Below are positions 26,101 to 35,133 of a stretch of DNA of 64,000 nt, piece after piece. The position numbers were made by a program, and so were the translations under genes. Location: assembly GCF_009363255.1 (NCBI RefSeq), contig NZ_CP045318.1:1411001-1475000 (forward strand). Direction: 5' to 3'. A model generated the notes under the pieces. That model did no database searches. It had not been told where the DNA came from and saw nothing but the letters and a program-made list of their open reading frames with translations. Origin of the DNA: Roseivivax sp. THAF197b (GTDB lineage: Bacteria; Pseudomonadota; Alphaproteobacteria; Rhodobacterales; Rhodobacteraceae). How positions within the stretch are numbered: the stretch's first letter is position 1; every line of letters begins with the position of its first letter.

Positions 26101-26310
26101 CTAGCACATATTGGCGTTCAAGTGTCCGTCTTTGCCGAGCGCGGGGACGAGGGCAGGGGCCCGCTCAATGGGAAGACGCATCTCGCCTGAGCGCAGCATG
26201 GAGATGACATTGCCGCGCGGATAGCCGACTTCATATGCGACTTTGCGCTGTGTTTTGCCCGAAGCATCGAGGGCATCTGCGATCAGTAGGGCGGTGGGGC
26301 TGTGGGGCAT
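26101..26310 (-). CDS. Small XRE-like helix-turn-helix protein, probably C-terminally truncated
   Basis: The 69-residue frame from ATG 26310 (AGAGGA just upstream) reads IADALDASGKTQRKVAYEVGYPRGNVISMLRSGE and then RLPIERAPALVPALG. This is the core of a common Rhodobacterales DNA-binding family with a helix-turn-helix at about 12-40. Homologues usually continue for 15-30 more residues after ALG; here the frame ends nine residues later, so a frameshift or a shortened form is likely. Regulation of the adjacent RidA gene is possible. Confidence 0.55.
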   Translation of the reverse strand: MPHSPTALLIADALDASGKTQRKVAYEVGYPRGNVISMLRSGEMRLPIERAPALVPALGKDGHLNANMC

Positions 26311-26452
26311 GTCGATCCTCTGCATCTGTTGTGTCGATGCTTGCTTTTGTGAGGATTGGGCGCGTCCTTGCTGGGCGGAGCTCATCGCAAAGCGTCTTGG
26401 GTGAGCGTAGCTGATCGCTACTGCCTGCAGGTCTAGGTTCTGGACGCCTCCA

Positions 26453-27370
26453 TCAGGCGTGAGACTGCGCCAAGCCAGACTTGGCCGCGACGCCTTCCGC
26501 TTCGACTTGGTTATGAAGCCAATCCGAAAATTCCCGCACCATGGGATCGTTCTTGCGCGCAATCGTGTAGGCGACTGAGTAGATCACGAAGGGCATGGTC
26601 ACCGCATCGAACAGGCGGACGAGTGTTCCATTCTTCAACGTATCTCGTACCACCGCATCATAGGCAAGCGCCACCCCCTGTCCCTTTTCTGCTGCTGTTG
26701 TTGCCAGCTCGCAATTGGGAAATCTCGGGCCTCTTGGGAAGGCGGGAGGCGTGACATCTGCGGCTTGGAACCATTCCTGCCATGCATCCATTGTCTCGTC
26801 ATGCATCAACGTGACACGCCGGAGATCCTCTGGTTTCCGAAGGTTCTCGGCTGCTTTCAACGCCGGGCTCGCGACGGGGTAGCGCGCCGACTGCATAAGT
26901 GGCTCAGTAATCACACCGGGCACATGGGCGTCTGCCCACTGGATGACCACATCGGCCCCGTTCGACGAGAAATCGGTCGACGGCGCCCCGTTGGATACGG
27001 AGATCCTCACCCGATCGCCGAACGCGAGATCATTCAGGCGCGGCACGAGCCAGCGGGCGGCAAAACCCGGGGTGCAATGCACGCGGAATGGCTTATGCCC
27101 CGCCTCTTTTACATTGCGCGTCGTCTCGTCGAAAAGATCGAGCAGCGCAGTCATTTTGCGCGCATAGGTGCGTCCGGTGAGCGTCAACTCTACCCGGTTG
27201 CCTGATCGTATAAACAGATCGGTATCGAGATAGGTCTCGAGTGCACGGATCTGGTGGCTGACTGCCGATGCGGTGAGGCAAAGCTCTTCGGCGGCAGCTT
27301 TGACACTGCCTCTCCGGGCCGCGGCCTCGAAGGCGCGCACAGCGGCGAATGGTGGGTATTTGCGGCTCAT
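26453..27370 (-). CDS. LysR-family regulator, GcvA-like
   Basis: The start at 27370 (MSRKYPPFAAVRAFEAAAR) follows a GGAAGGG site; an upstream start at 27436 is rejected. The 305-residue protein has the GcvA-type N-terminus (SVKAAAEELCLTASAVSHQIRALETYL, then LFIRSGNRVELTLTGRTY) and the effector-domain pattern FAARWLVPRLNDL. The C-terminal RKNDPMVREFSDWLHNQ is typical too. It is divergent from the secreted cupin gene, which it may regulate. The effector is unknown. Confidence 0.92.
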   Translation of the reverse strand: MSRKYPPFAAVRAFEAAARRGSVKAAAEELCLTASAVSHQIRALETYLDTDLFIRSGNRVELTLTGRTYARKMTALLDLFDETTRNVKEAGHKPFRVHCTPGFAARWLVPRLNDLAFGDRVRISVSNGAPSTDFSSNGADVVIQWADAHVPGVITEPLMQSARYPVASPALKAAENLRKPEDLRRVTLMHDETMDAWQEWFQAADVTPPAFPRGPRFPNCELATTAAEKGQGVALAYDAVVRDTLKNGTLVRLFDAVTMPFVIYSVAYTIARKNDPMVREFSDWLHNQVEAEGVAAKSGLAQSHA

Positions 27371-27502
27371 CGATCCCTTCCCGTGTGTGCGGGCGACGCG
27401 TCTTGCTCTTGCCCAGTATGGCACAATCAATGCCATCGCTCAAAACGCGGATCAGGCCACCGCGAGAGGCTGAAAGGAATTCAGTCTGCCGTGAAAAACC
27501 AT

Positions 27503-27543
27503 CATTTGAGCCAAATCGCTGTTCCGCAGAGACTTTTCAAATG
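27503..27543. promoter_or_regulatory. Dyad upstream of cupin gene
   Basis: CATTTGA (27503-27509) and TCAAATG (27537-27543) form an inverted pair with centres 34 nt apart, and GAGCCA follows each. The pair lies in the divergent LysR/cupin intergenic region just before the cupin start. It is a possible regulator site; the evidence is only the symmetry. Confidence 0.3.
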
Positions 27544-27573
27544 AGCCACCCCGATTTGAGAAGGACGACAGAG

Positions 27574-28017
27574 ATGAAAATACTTTCAACGCATTCCCAA
27601 TCCCCAACCCGTTATCTGCGACGCGTGGTCATCGGCAGTACCATTCTGGCATTGTCGGCCACGATGTTGTTTGCCGAAGGACACTTCCCAACCGAACATG
27701 CAGGTTTGCAGGTTGAGCAACTCGCTAATGTGCCCCCGGACTCGATTGAACGGCAACTGGGGCTCGAGGGCAGGATGCTACTTGCGCGACGGATCACAAT
27801 CATGCCGGGTGGCCAGATCGCCAAGCACAGCCATGACACCGTGCCGGGCATCGTCTTCATGGAAAGCGGCGCTTGGACAGAAGGCACCGACGAAGGCGAG
27901 ACCCTGAGATCTGCAGGAGATACATTCATTGAAGATGCCGACACCACGCATTGGTTCTACAACCGAGGTGACGCGCCAGCCTCCGCGCTTGTGTTCGATA
28001 TCAAGCCGTCAAGCTGA
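27574..28017 (+). CDS. Secreted or periplasmic single-domain cupin
   Basis: The ATG at 27574 is chosen because it follows AAGGACGACAGAG and begins a signal peptide (about 1-36, ending MLFAEG); an ATG at 27541 is the alternative. The 147-residue protein has a cupin metal site: GGQIAKHSHDTVPGIVFMESG (two His and a Glu) and GDTFIEDADTTHWFYN in motif 2. The substrate is unknown; these exported cupins resemble quercetin-dioxygenase-like proteins. It is divergent from a GcvA-like LysR gene. Confidence 0.83.
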   Translation: MKILSTHSQSPTRYLRRVVIGSTILALSATMLFAEGHFPTEHAGLQVEQLANVPPDSIERQLGLEGRMLLARRITIMPGGQIAKHSHDTVPGIVFMESGAWTEGTDEGETLRSAGDTFIEDADTTHWFYNRGDAPASALVFDIKPSS

Positions 28018-28047
28018 TGTGTTAACGGTGCGAAACAACCGCATTTT

Positions 28048-28070
28048 TGGGACTGGTTGGACCAGTCCCA
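28048..28070. repeat. Perfect 10-bp inverted repeat, 3-nt loop
   Basis: TGGGACTGGT and ACCAGTCCCA flank TGG, 31 nt after the cupin stop and before the convergent tRNA-Phe. The T run lies on the 5' side on the plus strand (28044-28048), so this is not a textbook terminator for either gene. It may still end both transcripts. Confidence 0.55.
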
Positions 28071-28119
28071 CACAAGCTTGAGGGCCGTGCGCACAGAGTA
28101 CCAAATTATGGTAAGGAAG

Positions 28120-28194
28120 TGGTGCCCGGGGGCGGAATCGAACCACCGACACGAGGATTTTCAATCCACTGCTCTACCCCTGAGCTACCCGGGC
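28120..28194 (-). tRNA. tRNA-Phe (GAA)
   Basis: A 75-nt cloverleaf on the minus strand has a 7-bp acceptor stem (GCCCGGG with CCCGGGC), D arm TAGCTCAGGGGTAGAGC, anticodon loop TTGAAAA and TPsiC arm GGTTCGATTCC, and the CCA is encoded. GAA reads Phe codons. The first base is at 28194. Confidence 0.95.
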
Positions 28195-28224
28195 ACGGGT
28201 GAGGGCTCTCCCTCGGGTGAGCGC

Positions 28225-28253
28225 GGTCTAGCCAGAACTGAAACGGGTGTCCA
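28225..28253 (-). promoter_or_regulatory. Putative tRNA-Phe promoter
   Basis: On the minus strand TGGACA (28253-28248), 17 nt, TAGACC (28230-28225). This is the same layout as the other three tRNA genes in the window. The -10 ends 30 nt before the tRNA. Confidence 0.55.
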
Positions 28254-28408
28254 GAGGTCGAACGGGAAAAATGCATCTCACGCATGTCTGCCGCGCAAAA
28301 GGGACCGGTGATGCCGTCCGTCCAAGGGTCAGGGAGGCCACGCGATTGCGACGTCGAGGCGTCATTCGTCGCTTTCCAGCGCGGCTGCGCTGCTCTAGAT
28401 GCAGCCTC

Positions 28409-29479
28409 ATGCCGATATCGTCCAAAAACCTCGCCGACCTGCTCGACCATGGCTTCGACACTGTCATCGATGTCCGGTCGCCTGCGGAATTCGCGGAGGA
28501 TCACCTGCCGGGCGCGATCAACCTGCCGGTGCTGGACAATGAAGAACGCGCCCGCGTCGGGACGATCTACAAACAGGAATCGCCGTTTCGCGCGCGCAAG
28601 ATCGGGGCGGCGCTCGTCTTCAAGAACGCCGCACGCCACATCGAAGGTCCGCTGGCCGATCAGGACGGGGGCTGGCAGCCGCTGGTCTATTGCTGGCGGG
28701 GCGGGCAGCGGTCGGGCTCCATGGCCTGGATGTTGCGCGAGATCGGTTGGCGATCCGATACGATCAAGGGCGGCTACAAGACCTATCGGCGGCTCGTCTG
28801 CGGGATGCTGTATGACGCACCGTTGAACCTGCGACTGGTGCAGCTTGGGGGATATACCGGCACGGCCAAGACCGATTTGTTGGGCGTTCTGGCGCAACGA
28901 GGCATTCAGGTCATCGACCTTGAGGGGCTTGCCCATCACCGCGGATCGCTGCTTGGCGATCGGCCGGGCGGGCAACCGAGCCAGAAGGCGTTTGAAAGCG
29001 CTTTGGCCCGTGAAATCCTCCGTCTGGATCCGGCGCGTCCGGTCGTGGTCGAAGCCGAGTCGAGCAAGATCGGCGATCTGATCCTGCCGCCGTCGCTATG
29101 GGCTGCGATGAAGGACGCGCCCTGGATCGAGATGGCAGCACCGATCAAGGCGCGCACCTCCTACCTGGTCGAGGCCTATGCCGATATCCTGGCCGATGGC
29201 GACGCGCTGAAGGAAAAACTGGCGCCGCTTCGGCGTCATCGCGGACATGCTCTGGTTGATGATTGGTTCGACCGGATCGGGCGCGGTGACAAGGCAGGGC
29301 TCGTGGAAAGCCTGATGCAGGATCACTACGATCCGGCCTATGCCACGGCGATGCGCGGGCTGGCGCCGGAGGTGATCGCGCGGGTGGACGCCAAGTCGCT
29401 AGATCAAAGCGCTTTGGGGGAGGTCGCGGCCGAGATCGAGGGCACGCTCGACCAGATGGGCAACCTTGTCAGGTCCTGA
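28409..29479 (+). CDS. selU: tRNA 2-selenouridine(34) synthase SelU (MnmH)
   Basis: The ATG at 28409 (MPISSKNLADLL) is taken because upstream in-frame sequence overlaps the tRNA-Phe region and is not conserved. The 356-residue protein has an N-terminal rhodanese domain (about 1-120; DVRSPAEFAEDHLPGAINLP) with the catalytic Cys in YCWRGGQRSG, and a P-loop domain. The Walker A reads GYTGTAKT, with Ala where Gly is usual before Lys. SelU converts 2-thiouridine at U34 of tRNA-Glu, -Lys and -Gln into 2-selenouridine using selenophosphate. Its partner selD is convergent and overlaps its 3' end by 11 nt. Confidence 0.94.
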   Translation: MPISSKNLADLLDHGFDTVIDVRSPAEFAEDHLPGAINLPVLDNEERARVGTIYKQESPFRARKIGAALVFKNAARHIEGPLADQDGGWQPLVYCWRGGQRSGSMAWMLREIGWRSDTIKGGYKTYRRLVCGMLYDAPLNLRLVQLGGYTGTAKTDLLGVLAQRGIQVIDLEGLAHHRGSLLGDRPGGQPSQKAFESALAREILRLDPARPVVVEAESSKIGDLILPPSLWAAMKDAPWIEMAAPIKARTSYLVEAYADILADGDALKEKLAPLRRHRGHALVDDWFDRIGRGDKAGLVESLMQDHYDPAYATAMRGLAPEVIARVDAKSLDQSALGEVAAEIEGTLDQMGNLVRS

Positions 29480-31631
29480 CCTCGATAGCGCCGGGGCGCG
29501 CTGTCAGATGCCCCACCTCTGCCGCCGCGAAGCCCGCGTTTCGAAGCGCTTTGAGTTGCTCCGCCGCGTTTTCCGACGAGACCGCCGCCAGAAGACCTCC
29601 GGAGGTTTGCGGATCGAACAGAAGCGCGTGACGGGCGGTTTCCGGCAGGTCGGGGGCAACTTCGCGGTTCTGGGGATAAAGCGACGACCGATGACCTGCA
29701 TCAGCCAAGGCCAGCGCGCCCTGCATCCACGGGATATCGGACAAAGACAGGGCGAGCCCGCAGCCTGACGCCTCCGCCATGTTCTGCGCGTGACCGATCA
29801 GCCCGAAGCCCGTCACATCGGTCATCGCATGCGCGTCGGCCAGGATCCGCGCGGCGCCGGACTGGTCTTGGCACATCCATTCCCAGCAGGCGGCAACATC
29901 GTGGCCGGAAGCTTGCCCCTGCATCTCGGCCGCAAGGATCGTGCCGGAGCCAATCGGTTTCGTCAGGATCAGCACATCGCCGGCCTGTCCGCCGGACAGG
30001 GTGATCGGTGCGGCCTCGGCAAGGCCCGTGAGCGAAAACCCGATGGTCAGCTCATCGCCGACGGAGGAATGACCGCCGACGATCTCGGCGCCGCTTGCGC
30101 GCAGCACCTCTGACGCGGTGGTGACGATCTCGGTCAGCATGCGCGCGCTCAGCTGATCCGAAAGGCGCGGCAGGTTCAGGTTGAGCGTTGCGGCTTGCGG
30201 GGCCGCGCCCATGGCGTGGATATCGCCAAGCGCGTGGTGGGCGGCGATCCGGGTCATCACGACGGGATCGAGCGTCACGGCCCGCAGGTGATCCGTGGTC
30301 AGGACCTGACGTGTGGCACCCATATGCAGCAATGCGGCATCATCGCCGGGCAAAGGGACGATGTCGGTTCGGTCCGGTTTCGGCAGCGTGCTCAAAGCCC
30401 GTGCGAGCGTGGCCCGACCCACCTTGGCGCCGCAACCGCCACACATGGGCTTCGGACCGCGCGCTTCGGCCAGGCCCGATGCGTGATGTGCGGGCAGGGG
30501 CGGGGGCGTCATGTGCGGCAGCTGAGACAGCTTTTCCATGAACCGGCGGTCGATCCGGTCTTTCCAGCGCCAGACCCATTCCCCTTGCGCAAAGAGGCCG
30601 AACCGCGCGCCCAAAGCGCTTTGACGACCCAGCGAGATCAGTTTGAGGTAATCGCTCTGCGGCTCGAAGCGGCGCCACGTGCCGCCTCCAAGGGCTGCGC
30701 GGAGGTTGGAATAGAGGATCGGCGCCGCGCGGACCGCGAAGACACCGGCTTTCGGGCGGGGCGCATGGGCGAGATGCGCGCAATCGCCGGCCGCAAAGAT
30801 CGCGGGATCGCTGCTTTGCAGCCTGGCGCTGACGGACAGAAAGCCTGCCTGATGATCGAGGCCCATCGCGGCGATCCAGTCATGCGGCTTGGCACCCGCC
30901 GCGCCGACGATGAAATCCGCGGTCAGAAAAGTGCCCTCCGCAAGCTGCACACCCTCGGAAGTCAGCTCCGAGATTTCGCAGTTTTCCTTGAGGGTTACGC
31001 CGCGCGCCTCAAGTGCTGCGCGAAGTCCGCGTTCGGTTCTCCGGTCAAGACCCGACAGCGCCTGCGACCGGTCGATGATCGTCACATCGGGTGCGCGGCC
31101 CTTGGCGTATAAGGCATGCGCCATGGCCATCGCCAATTCGCAACCTGCCACTCCGCCACCGATCACGGCGACGCGGGCGGGGCCCGTGCCGTCAAGAAAG
31201 GCGGTCCAACGATCCGCGAAGGGCCCGAGCGGCTTTGCAGGCACGGCATGTTCGGAAAACCCGGGCAGGTCCGGCATGGCGGAGGTGATGCCCACATCAA
31301 GCGAGCAGACGTCATAGGCCACGGGCGGGCGGCCCGGCACCTCGATCAGCTTGCGCGCGGGATCGATGCCCGTGACTGGACCCAGGATCAGCCGCGCACC
31401 CGCAAAGCGCGCAAGCTTCACCAGGTCGATATCAAGCTCCTCGCGCGTGAAATGCCCCGCAACAAAGCCCGGCAACATGCCGGAATAGGCCGTCACCGGC
31501 GTGGGATCGATCAGCGTCAGGCGCGCGCCGGGCAGGGGATCCATGCCCCATTTGCGCAGCACAAGCGCATGGGTGTGCCCGCCACCGACAAGGACGAGAT
31601 CGCGGGTCAGGGGAAGGGGCGGCTGATGCAT
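29469..31631 (-). CDS. selD: Selenide, water dikinase SelD fused to an N-terminal NADH-dehydrogenase-like FAD domain
   Basis: This 720-residue fusion has an N-terminal pyridine-nucleotide disulfide oxidoreductase domain (about 1-370; LVLVGGGHTHALVL, VAVIGGGVAGCELAMAMA, IFAAGDCAH) and a C-terminal SelD (about 390-720). The SelD active site is CGGCGAKVG, with the catalytic Cys and Lys kept and the second E. coli Cys replaced by Ala. DDAALLHMG, GGHSSVGDE and TDVTGFGLIGHAQNMA are typical of AIR-synthase-fold kinases. It makes selenophosphate, and the FAD domain is proposed in the literature to help supply reduced selenium. This fusion is known in alphaproteobacteria. The gene is convergent with selU. 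Confidence 0.95.
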   Translation of the reverse strand: MHQPPLPLTRDLVLVGGGHTHALVLRKWGMDPLPGARLTLIDPTPVTAYSGMLPGFVAGHFTREELDIDLVKLARFAGARLILGPVTGIDPARKLIEVPGRPPVAYDVCSLDVGITSAMPDLPGFSEHAVPAKPLGPFADRWTAFLDGTGPARVAVIGGGVAGCELAMAMAHALYAKGRAPDVTIIDRSQALSGLDRRTERGLRAALEARGVTLKENCEISELTSEGVQLAEGTFLTADFIVGAAGAKPHDWIAAMGLDHQAGFLSVSARLQSSDPAIFAAGDCAHLAHAPRPKAGVFAVRAAPILYSNLRAALGGGTWRRFEPQSDYLKLISLGRQSALGARFGLFAQGEWVWRWKDRIDRRFMEKLSQLPHMTPPPLPAHHASGLAEARGPKPMCGGCGAKVGRATLARALSTLPKPDRTDIVPLPGDDAALLHMGATRQVLTTDHLRAVTLDPVVMTRIAAHHALGDIHAMGAAPQAATLNLNLPRLSDQLSARMLTEIVTTASEVLRASGAEIVGGHSSVGDELTIGFSLTGLAEAAPITLSGGQAGDVLILTKPIGSGTILAAEMQGQASGHDVAACWEWMCQDQSGAARILADAHAMTDVTGFGLIGHAQNMAEASGCGLALSLSDIPWMQGALALADAGHRSSLYPQNREVAPDLPETARHALLFDPQTSGGLLAAVSSENAAEQLKALRNAGFAAAEVGHLTARPGAIEVRT

Positions 31632-31824
31632 GCGTGACGACCTTTCGTGGCGCGCGACATTGCGCTTGCGCCCTCACATGGCGCGCGCAGCACCGGCGGG
31701 CAAGCGCAAAGCCCCGCGGCCAATCGCCTGCAATTTCAGCGCATGCCGCAGGAATGGGCGCTTTTTGATGGCAGGCCATTGCGTTTCCGGCCTCTGCATT
31801 ATGTGCTAGGGCAATGCAGGGGGT

Positions 31825-33240
31825 ATGATGGCACAAACGTTCAACGAAATGGTCGATCAGGGCCATGTCCGCGAGGCCTACAGGAACCTCGAGAAGTGGC
31901 AAAACGACATGCCGGGCGATCTGCGCGCGATGAAGCAGAGCGAGGCGGAGGCACTCTTCCGCCGGGTCGGCATCACCTTCGCGGTCTACGGCGAGGGGGG
32001 CGATCCCGAGCGGCTCATCCCGTTCGACATGTTCCCGCGGGTCTTCACCGCCTCCGAATGGCGCAAGCTCGACCGCGGAATCCGGCAACGCGCCGCGGCG
32101 CTCAACGCCTTTCTGGCCGATGTCTACGATCAGCGCGAGATCATCCGCGCGGGCCGCATTCCCGAACATCTGGTCACCAAGAACGAAGCCTTCGAGAAGG
32201 CGGTCGTGGGCTTCCGCCCGCCGCGCAATGTCTGGTCCCATATCGTGGGGATCGACCTCGTGCGCACGGGCCCCGACCAGTTCTACGTGCTCGAGGACAA
32301 TTGCCGCACGCCCTCGGGTGTCAGCTACATGCTGCAGAACCGCGAAATCATGATGCGGATGTTCCCCAATCTCTTCGTGGAGAACCGCATCGCGCCCGTC
32401 GATGGTTATGCCGACACGCTGCGCAAGACGCTGGCCTCGGTCGCGCCGCAGAAATGCGACAGCGATCCCACCGTGGTGATCCTGACGCCCGGCCAGTTCA
32501 ATTCGGCCTATTACGAACATTCCTTCCTCGCGGACCTCATGGGGGTCGAGCTCGTGGAGGGGCAGGATCTGTTTGTCGATGGCGATTTCTGCTGGATGCG
32601 CACGACGGAAGGCCCGAAGAAGGTCGACGTGATCTACCGCCGGATCGATGACGCCTTCATCGACCCGCTCTGTTTCCGGCCCGACTCGATGCTGGGCGTG
32701 CCGGGGCTGATGAATGTCTACCGCTCGGGCGGGGTGACCATCTGCTCCGCGCCCGGTGCGGGCGTGGCCGATGACAAGGCGATCTACACCTTCGTGCCCG
32801 AGATGATCCGCTTCTATCTCGGCGAGGCCCCGATCCTTGAAAACGTACCGACCTGGCAATGCGCCAAGGCGGATGATTGCAAATACGTGCTCGAGAACCT
32901 GTCGGAGCTGGTGGTCAAGGAAGTGCATGGCTCGGGTGGCTACGGCATGCTTGTGGGCCCCAAGGCCGACCGCGCGACGATCGAGGCCTTCCGCGCCAAG
33001 ATCGAGGAACGCCCCTCGAACTACATCGCCCAGCCCACGCTGGCGCTTTCGGCCTGTCCCACATTCGTCGAGGAAGGCGTCGCACCGCGCCACGTGGACC
33101 TGCGGCCCTATTGCCTTGTGGGCGAGAAGATCGAGCTGGTGCCGGGCGGCCTCACGCGCGTTGCCTTGAACGAAGGCAGCCTGGTGGTGAACTCGTCGCA
33201 GGGCGGCGGGGTCAAGGATACCTGGGTATTGGCGGAGTGA
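31825..33240 (+). CDS. Circularly permuted ATP-grasp (type 2) family protein
   Basis: This 471-residue protein matches the CP_ATPgrasp_2 (older DUF404/DUF407) family: FRRVGITFAVYGEGGDPERLIPFD near the N-terminus, FYVLEDNCRTPSGVSYMLQNR, DVIYRRIDDAFIDPL and KEVHGSGGYGMLVGPKA. The family is predicted to ligate an amine to a carboxylate with ATP. A second Met lies one codon later. It is the first gene of a four-gene plus-strand set with alpha-E, transglutaminase and Anbu, with a 7-nt gap to the next gene. Peptide-tag or small-peptide synthesis has been proposed for such neighbourhoods; the product is unknown. Confidence 0.92.
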   Translation: MMAQTFNEMVDQGHVREAYRNLEKWQNDMPGDLRAMKQSEAEALFRRVGITFAVYGEGGDPERLIPFDMFPRVFTASEWRKLDRGIRQRAAALNAFLADVYDQREIIRAGRIPEHLVTKNEAFEKAVVGFRPPRNVWSHIVGIDLVRTGPDQFYVLEDNCRTPSGVSYMLQNREIMMRMFPNLFVENRIAPVDGYADTLRKTLASVAPQKCDSDPTVVILTPGQFNSAYYEHSFLADLMGVELVEGQDLFVDGDFCWMRTTEGPKKVDVIYRRIDDAFIDPLCFRPDSMLGVPGLMNVYRSGGVTICSAPGAGVADDKAIYTFVPEMIRFYLGEAPILENVPTWQCAKADDCKYVLENLSELVVKEVHGSGGYGMLVGPKADRATIEAFRAKIEERPSNYIAQPTLALSACPTFVEEGVAPRHVDLRPYCLVGEKIELVPGGLTRVALNEGSLVVNSSQGGGVKDTWVLAE

Positions 33241-33247
33241 CACAGAC

Positions 33248-34201
33248 ATGCTGAGCCGCACCGCATCGCATCTTTACTGGATGGCCCGCTATCTTGAGCG
33301 GGCCGAGACGACCGCACGCCTGTTGCAGGTGGGCGCGCGCAACGGGTTGCTGCCAGATATCGGCGGCGGGTACCGCAACGATTGGGAGGCGGTGCTGCAG
33401 GCCCTCGGCCAGCTTGAACCCTTCCGCGAGAAATACGGCGATCCCAACCAGCGCAATATCGAGACGTTTCTCTTCTTCGACAGCTCCAACCCCGCATCGG
33501 TGATGTCCTGCATGGCCAATGCGCGCGAGAATGCGCGCGTGGTGCGCACGGCGCTGACCAGCCAGGTCTGGGATGCGATCAACATGAGCTTCCAGGAGAT
33601 GCAGGAGTTTCACCGCACCGAGCGCTCAAAGCTGATGCTGAACGACATGACCGACTGGGCCTTGCGGGCAGGGGCGCTCATCCGCGGGGCCATCGGCGGT
33701 ACGCAGTTGCGCGACGACGGTTACCGCTTCATCGGTCTCGGCTATTCGATCGAACGCGCCGACAACACCGCCCGGCTTCTCGACGTGAAATATTACGTCC
33801 TCCTGCCCAGCCTGTCTTACGTGGGCTCCGCGCTCGATCAGACGCAATGGGCGACGCTTCTGCGCTCCATGCATGCGCATCGGGCCTTTGTCTGGACCTA
33901 CAAGGGCGAGATCACGGCGGGCAAGATCGCCGATCTTCTGATCCTGAACAGGCAGTTTCCGCGCTCGCTGCTATCGGCCACCCAGGACAGCGTCGACCAT
34001 CTCGAAGCGTTGTCGCGGGGCTACAAGCAGCCGTCGCGCGCCTCCTCCGTGGCGCGGGGCCTTCTGGGCGAGATCGCAGAGCTGACGGTCGAGGATGTCT
34101 TCGACGAAGGGCTGCACCAGTTCCTGTTGCGTTTCATGCGCCGCAACGACCAGATCGCGGCCGCCGTGCAGGCCACATATCTCAGCGGGGTGCCGGAATG
34201 A
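33248..34201 (+). CDS. Alpha-E domain protein (DUF403)
   Basis: This 317-residue, mostly helical protein starts MLSRTASHLYWMARYLERAETTARLL, the alpha-E signature, and contains FIGLGYSIERADNTARLLDVKYY, which repeats the ExADNTARL motif. The conserved acidic and Arg residues suggest a catalytic or binding role, but the activity is unknown. It lies 7 nt after the ATP-grasp gene and overlaps the transglutaminase gene by 4 nt, so the three are surely co-translated. Confidence 0.93.
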   Translation: MLSRTASHLYWMARYLERAETTARLLQVGARNGLLPDIGGGYRNDWEAVLQALGQLEPFREKYGDPNQRNIETFLFFDSSNPASVMSCMANARENARVVRTALTSQVWDAINMSFQEMQEFHRTERSKLMLNDMTDWALRAGALIRGAIGGTQLRDDGYRFIGLGYSIERADNTARLLDVKYYVLLPSLSYVGSALDQTQWATLLRSMHAHRAFVWTYKGEITAGKIADLLILNRQFPRSLLSATQDSVDHLEALSRGYKQPSRASSVARGLLGEIAELTVEDVFDEGLHQFLLRFMRRNDQIAAAVQATYLSGVPE

Positions 34202-35040
34202 GGCTCAGCGTTCGTCATGTCACGCGCTACAGTTTCACGACGCCGGTTGCGCGGCTGATCCAGTCCCAGCGGCTGACACCGTCGCGCTGCGCCAACCAGC
34301 AGATCATGGAATGGGACGTGCGGATGGAGGGCGCGGTGCGCGGCGCGGCCTTTCGCGACGGGACGGGGGACTGGACCGAAACCGTCACCGTGAACGGCCC
34401 GCTTGAGCATTTCGAGATCATTGTCGAAGGGGAGGTCGAGACGCAGGATTATGCTGGCGTTCTGACCGAGCATCGCGAGAAGGTGCCGCCCTCGGCCTAT
34501 CTGACCGCGACCGATCAGACCCGGCCCAGCCAGGGGCTTCGGGACCTCGTAGCCGAGGCCCTGGCCGACATGGCCGACGCGACTGTTCTGGAATGCGCGC
34601 ACAAGCTGTCGGCGGCCGTTTCGGACAATGTCGAATATGTGCCCGGCGAGACCGATCACATGACCCCGGCCTCCGAGGTTGTGGAAGGCGGCAAGGGTGT
34701 GTGCCAGGACCAGACCCATGTGCTGATCGCGCTGGCGCAGGTTTCCGGCATTCCCGCGCGCTACGTCACCGGATACCTGTTCAGCGCATCGGGAGACCAC
34801 ATGGCCGAGGCCAGCCACGCCTGGGCCGAATTGCACGTGCCCGATCTGGGATGGGTCGGCTTCGACGCCTCCAATCGCTGCTGTCCGGATGATCGCTACA
34901 TCCGGCTCGGTTCAGGCTTTGACGCGCAGGATGCGGCCCCGATCCGCGGAGTCGTTGCGGGCGGCAGCGGCGAGACGCTGGATGTGCATGTGAAGGTGCG
35001 CGACGCCGATGATCCGGCCGCGGCCCAGACGCAGCAGTAA
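34198..35040 (+). CDS. Transglutaminase-like cysteine protease/amidase family protein
   Basis: The start is the ATG overlapping the alpha-E stop (ATGA); a longer frame from 33847 only runs through the upstream gene. The 280-residue protein has an N-terminal beta domain (MRLSVRHVTRYSFTTPVARL) and a transglutaminase-fold core with the catalytic Cys in GKGVCQDQTHVLI, His in SHAWAELHVPDLGWVGFDAS and the following Asp. Bacterial members usually hydrolyse or transfer peptide amide bonds. With the ATP-grasp and Anbu genes it may process the ligated peptide (inference). Confidence 0.93.
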   Translation: MRLSVRHVTRYSFTTPVARLIQSQRLTPSRCANQQIMEWDVRMEGAVRGAAFRDGTGDWTETVTVNGPLEHFEIIVEGEVETQDYAGVLTEHREKVPPSAYLTATDQTRPSQGLRDLVAEALADMADATVLECAHKLSAAVSDNVEYVPGETDHMTPASEVVEGGKGVCQDQTHVLIALAQVSGIPARYVTGYLFSASGDHMAEASHAWAELHVPDLGWVGFDASNRCCPDDRYIRLGSGFDAQDAAPIRGVVAGGSGETLDVHVKVRDADDPAAAQTQQ

Positions 35041-35133
35041 CGTCACGTTGTTCACCATGGGGCCATCGGGCGATTGCAGGACCGGGGCGCAATCGTCTAA
35101 TCCTCAGCGATACTGTCACAAAGGTTCGAATCG

